A stretch of DNA of 64,000 nucleotides. It comes from Eublepharis macularius. Its lineage: Eukaryota > Chordata > Lepidosauria > Squamata > Eublepharidae. The stretch's first letter is position 1. Each line of letters starts with the position of its first letter. The notes beneath the pieces are model-generated. The model made no database searches. It was not told the DNA's origin and saw only the letters and a list, made by a program, of their open reading frames with translations. Positions 63,538-64,000 of this stretch are shown here, in pieces. The position numbers and the translations under genes are program-made. The stretch lies in assembly GCF_028583425.1 (NCBI RefSeq), contig NC_072801.1, forward strand, positions 61,395,766 through 61,459,765, written 5' to 3'.

Positions 63538-64000
63538 AAAAACACCTGTTCCCCTTCCTGGGTAACTCTGATCCTAACTGGGACTGCACACCTGCATTAT
63601 TTACTTTTTAAAGACAAATAACTGTTGTTGTTTTTTCTTTCACACCTTTTTTGACCCTGAGAGAGGCCTGGGAAAATAGAGTCTACGGCAACCAGAGGAT
63701 TTTCTCTAGAGAAGTAGAAGGAAGGGCCATGTACCTAACCCCAATGTCACACAATTATGTTTTCCGCCCTTCAACAGTGTAACCTCAGCCTATACTGACA
63801 TGCCAAGTGCCCCAATTAACAACCTACTAGAAATTCTCCCATATTCCTTTATTTGCTGTGTCAAGAAAGGAAAGCATTTGGGCAAGAAAGGTATAAGTAC
63901 CACAAGACTGCCTGTTCTACCTGACATCAGAGCAGCTAAACCAATAGCAGCCAGAGATCTGTGGCACTTCCCAGTCCACATGACGACATAGGATCAAATG

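Larger units (their letters stand above)
61978..64000 (-). other. LMTK3: LMTK3 upstream intron; no first exon seen
   Basis: Apart from the dyad at 62354 and the palindrome at 63450 I see no repeat and no stretch encoding a signal peptide with a matching donor phase. The LMTK3 start therefore lies beyond 64000. Confidence 0.5.

Noticed and set aside
1-64000. CRISPR arrays, operons, bacterial genes
   Set aside because: None seen; the window is spliced vertebrate DNA and its direct repeats are microsatellites or dispersed transposons.

Overview
The window is vertebrate nuclear DNA, almost certainly from a squamate reptile (a lizard, possibly a gecko or near relative; the species cannot be fixed from sequence alone). 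The evidence is spliced genes with GT-AG introns, CR1 LINE 3' ends, tRNA-derived Sauria-type SINEs, 5S rRNA-derived SINEs, Penelope-like hairpin dyads, hAT-type MITEs and a DIRS retrotransposon.

Two host genes lie tail to tail. On the plus strand (110-26609) is a complete 14-exon gene for an I-BAR plus SH3 protein of the IRSp53/BAIAP2 family (537 aa by my exon model). On the minus strand (61977 down to 38051) are 14 exons of LMTK3, a membrane-anchored lemur-tail kinase. They run from its transmembrane exon to its stop codon; the signal-peptide exon is probably beyond the right edge. From recalled human protein sequences, the LMTK3 call is firm. In human the same convergent pair exists as BAIAP2-AATK and LMTK2 is linked to BAIAP2L1, but I know of no BAIAP2 relative beside human LMTK3. 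The left gene may therefore be a fourth, LMTK3-linked paralogue lost in mammals.

Layout: 1-26.6 kb is the BAIAP2-like gene, whose seventh intron carries an apparently whole, young DIRS element (14413-20506) in sense orientation. 26.6-38.0 kb is intergenic sequence plus the likely LMTK3 3'UTR, with a GC-rich hAT-type element, a CpG-rich palindrome and several MITEs. 38.0-62.0 kb is LMTK3 with repeat-filled introns. 62.0-64.0 kb is upstream intron.

The most unusual content is inverted-repeat DNA. There are four CpG-rich palindromes with shared ends and a shared inner motif (6807-7018, 30005-30232, 39497-39626, 59080-59238); the arm differences in the first are nearly all CpG-decay changes. There are also Penelope-like head-to-head dyads with hammerhead-ribozyme-like cores, several bounded by target-site duplications, and three smaller hairpin MITEs. 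Most sit in introns and would form hairpins in the primary transcripts. The two genes plausibly act in the same cellular area (actin/membrane curvature and endocytic trafficking at neuronal membranes), but nothing in the sequence shows them acting together.
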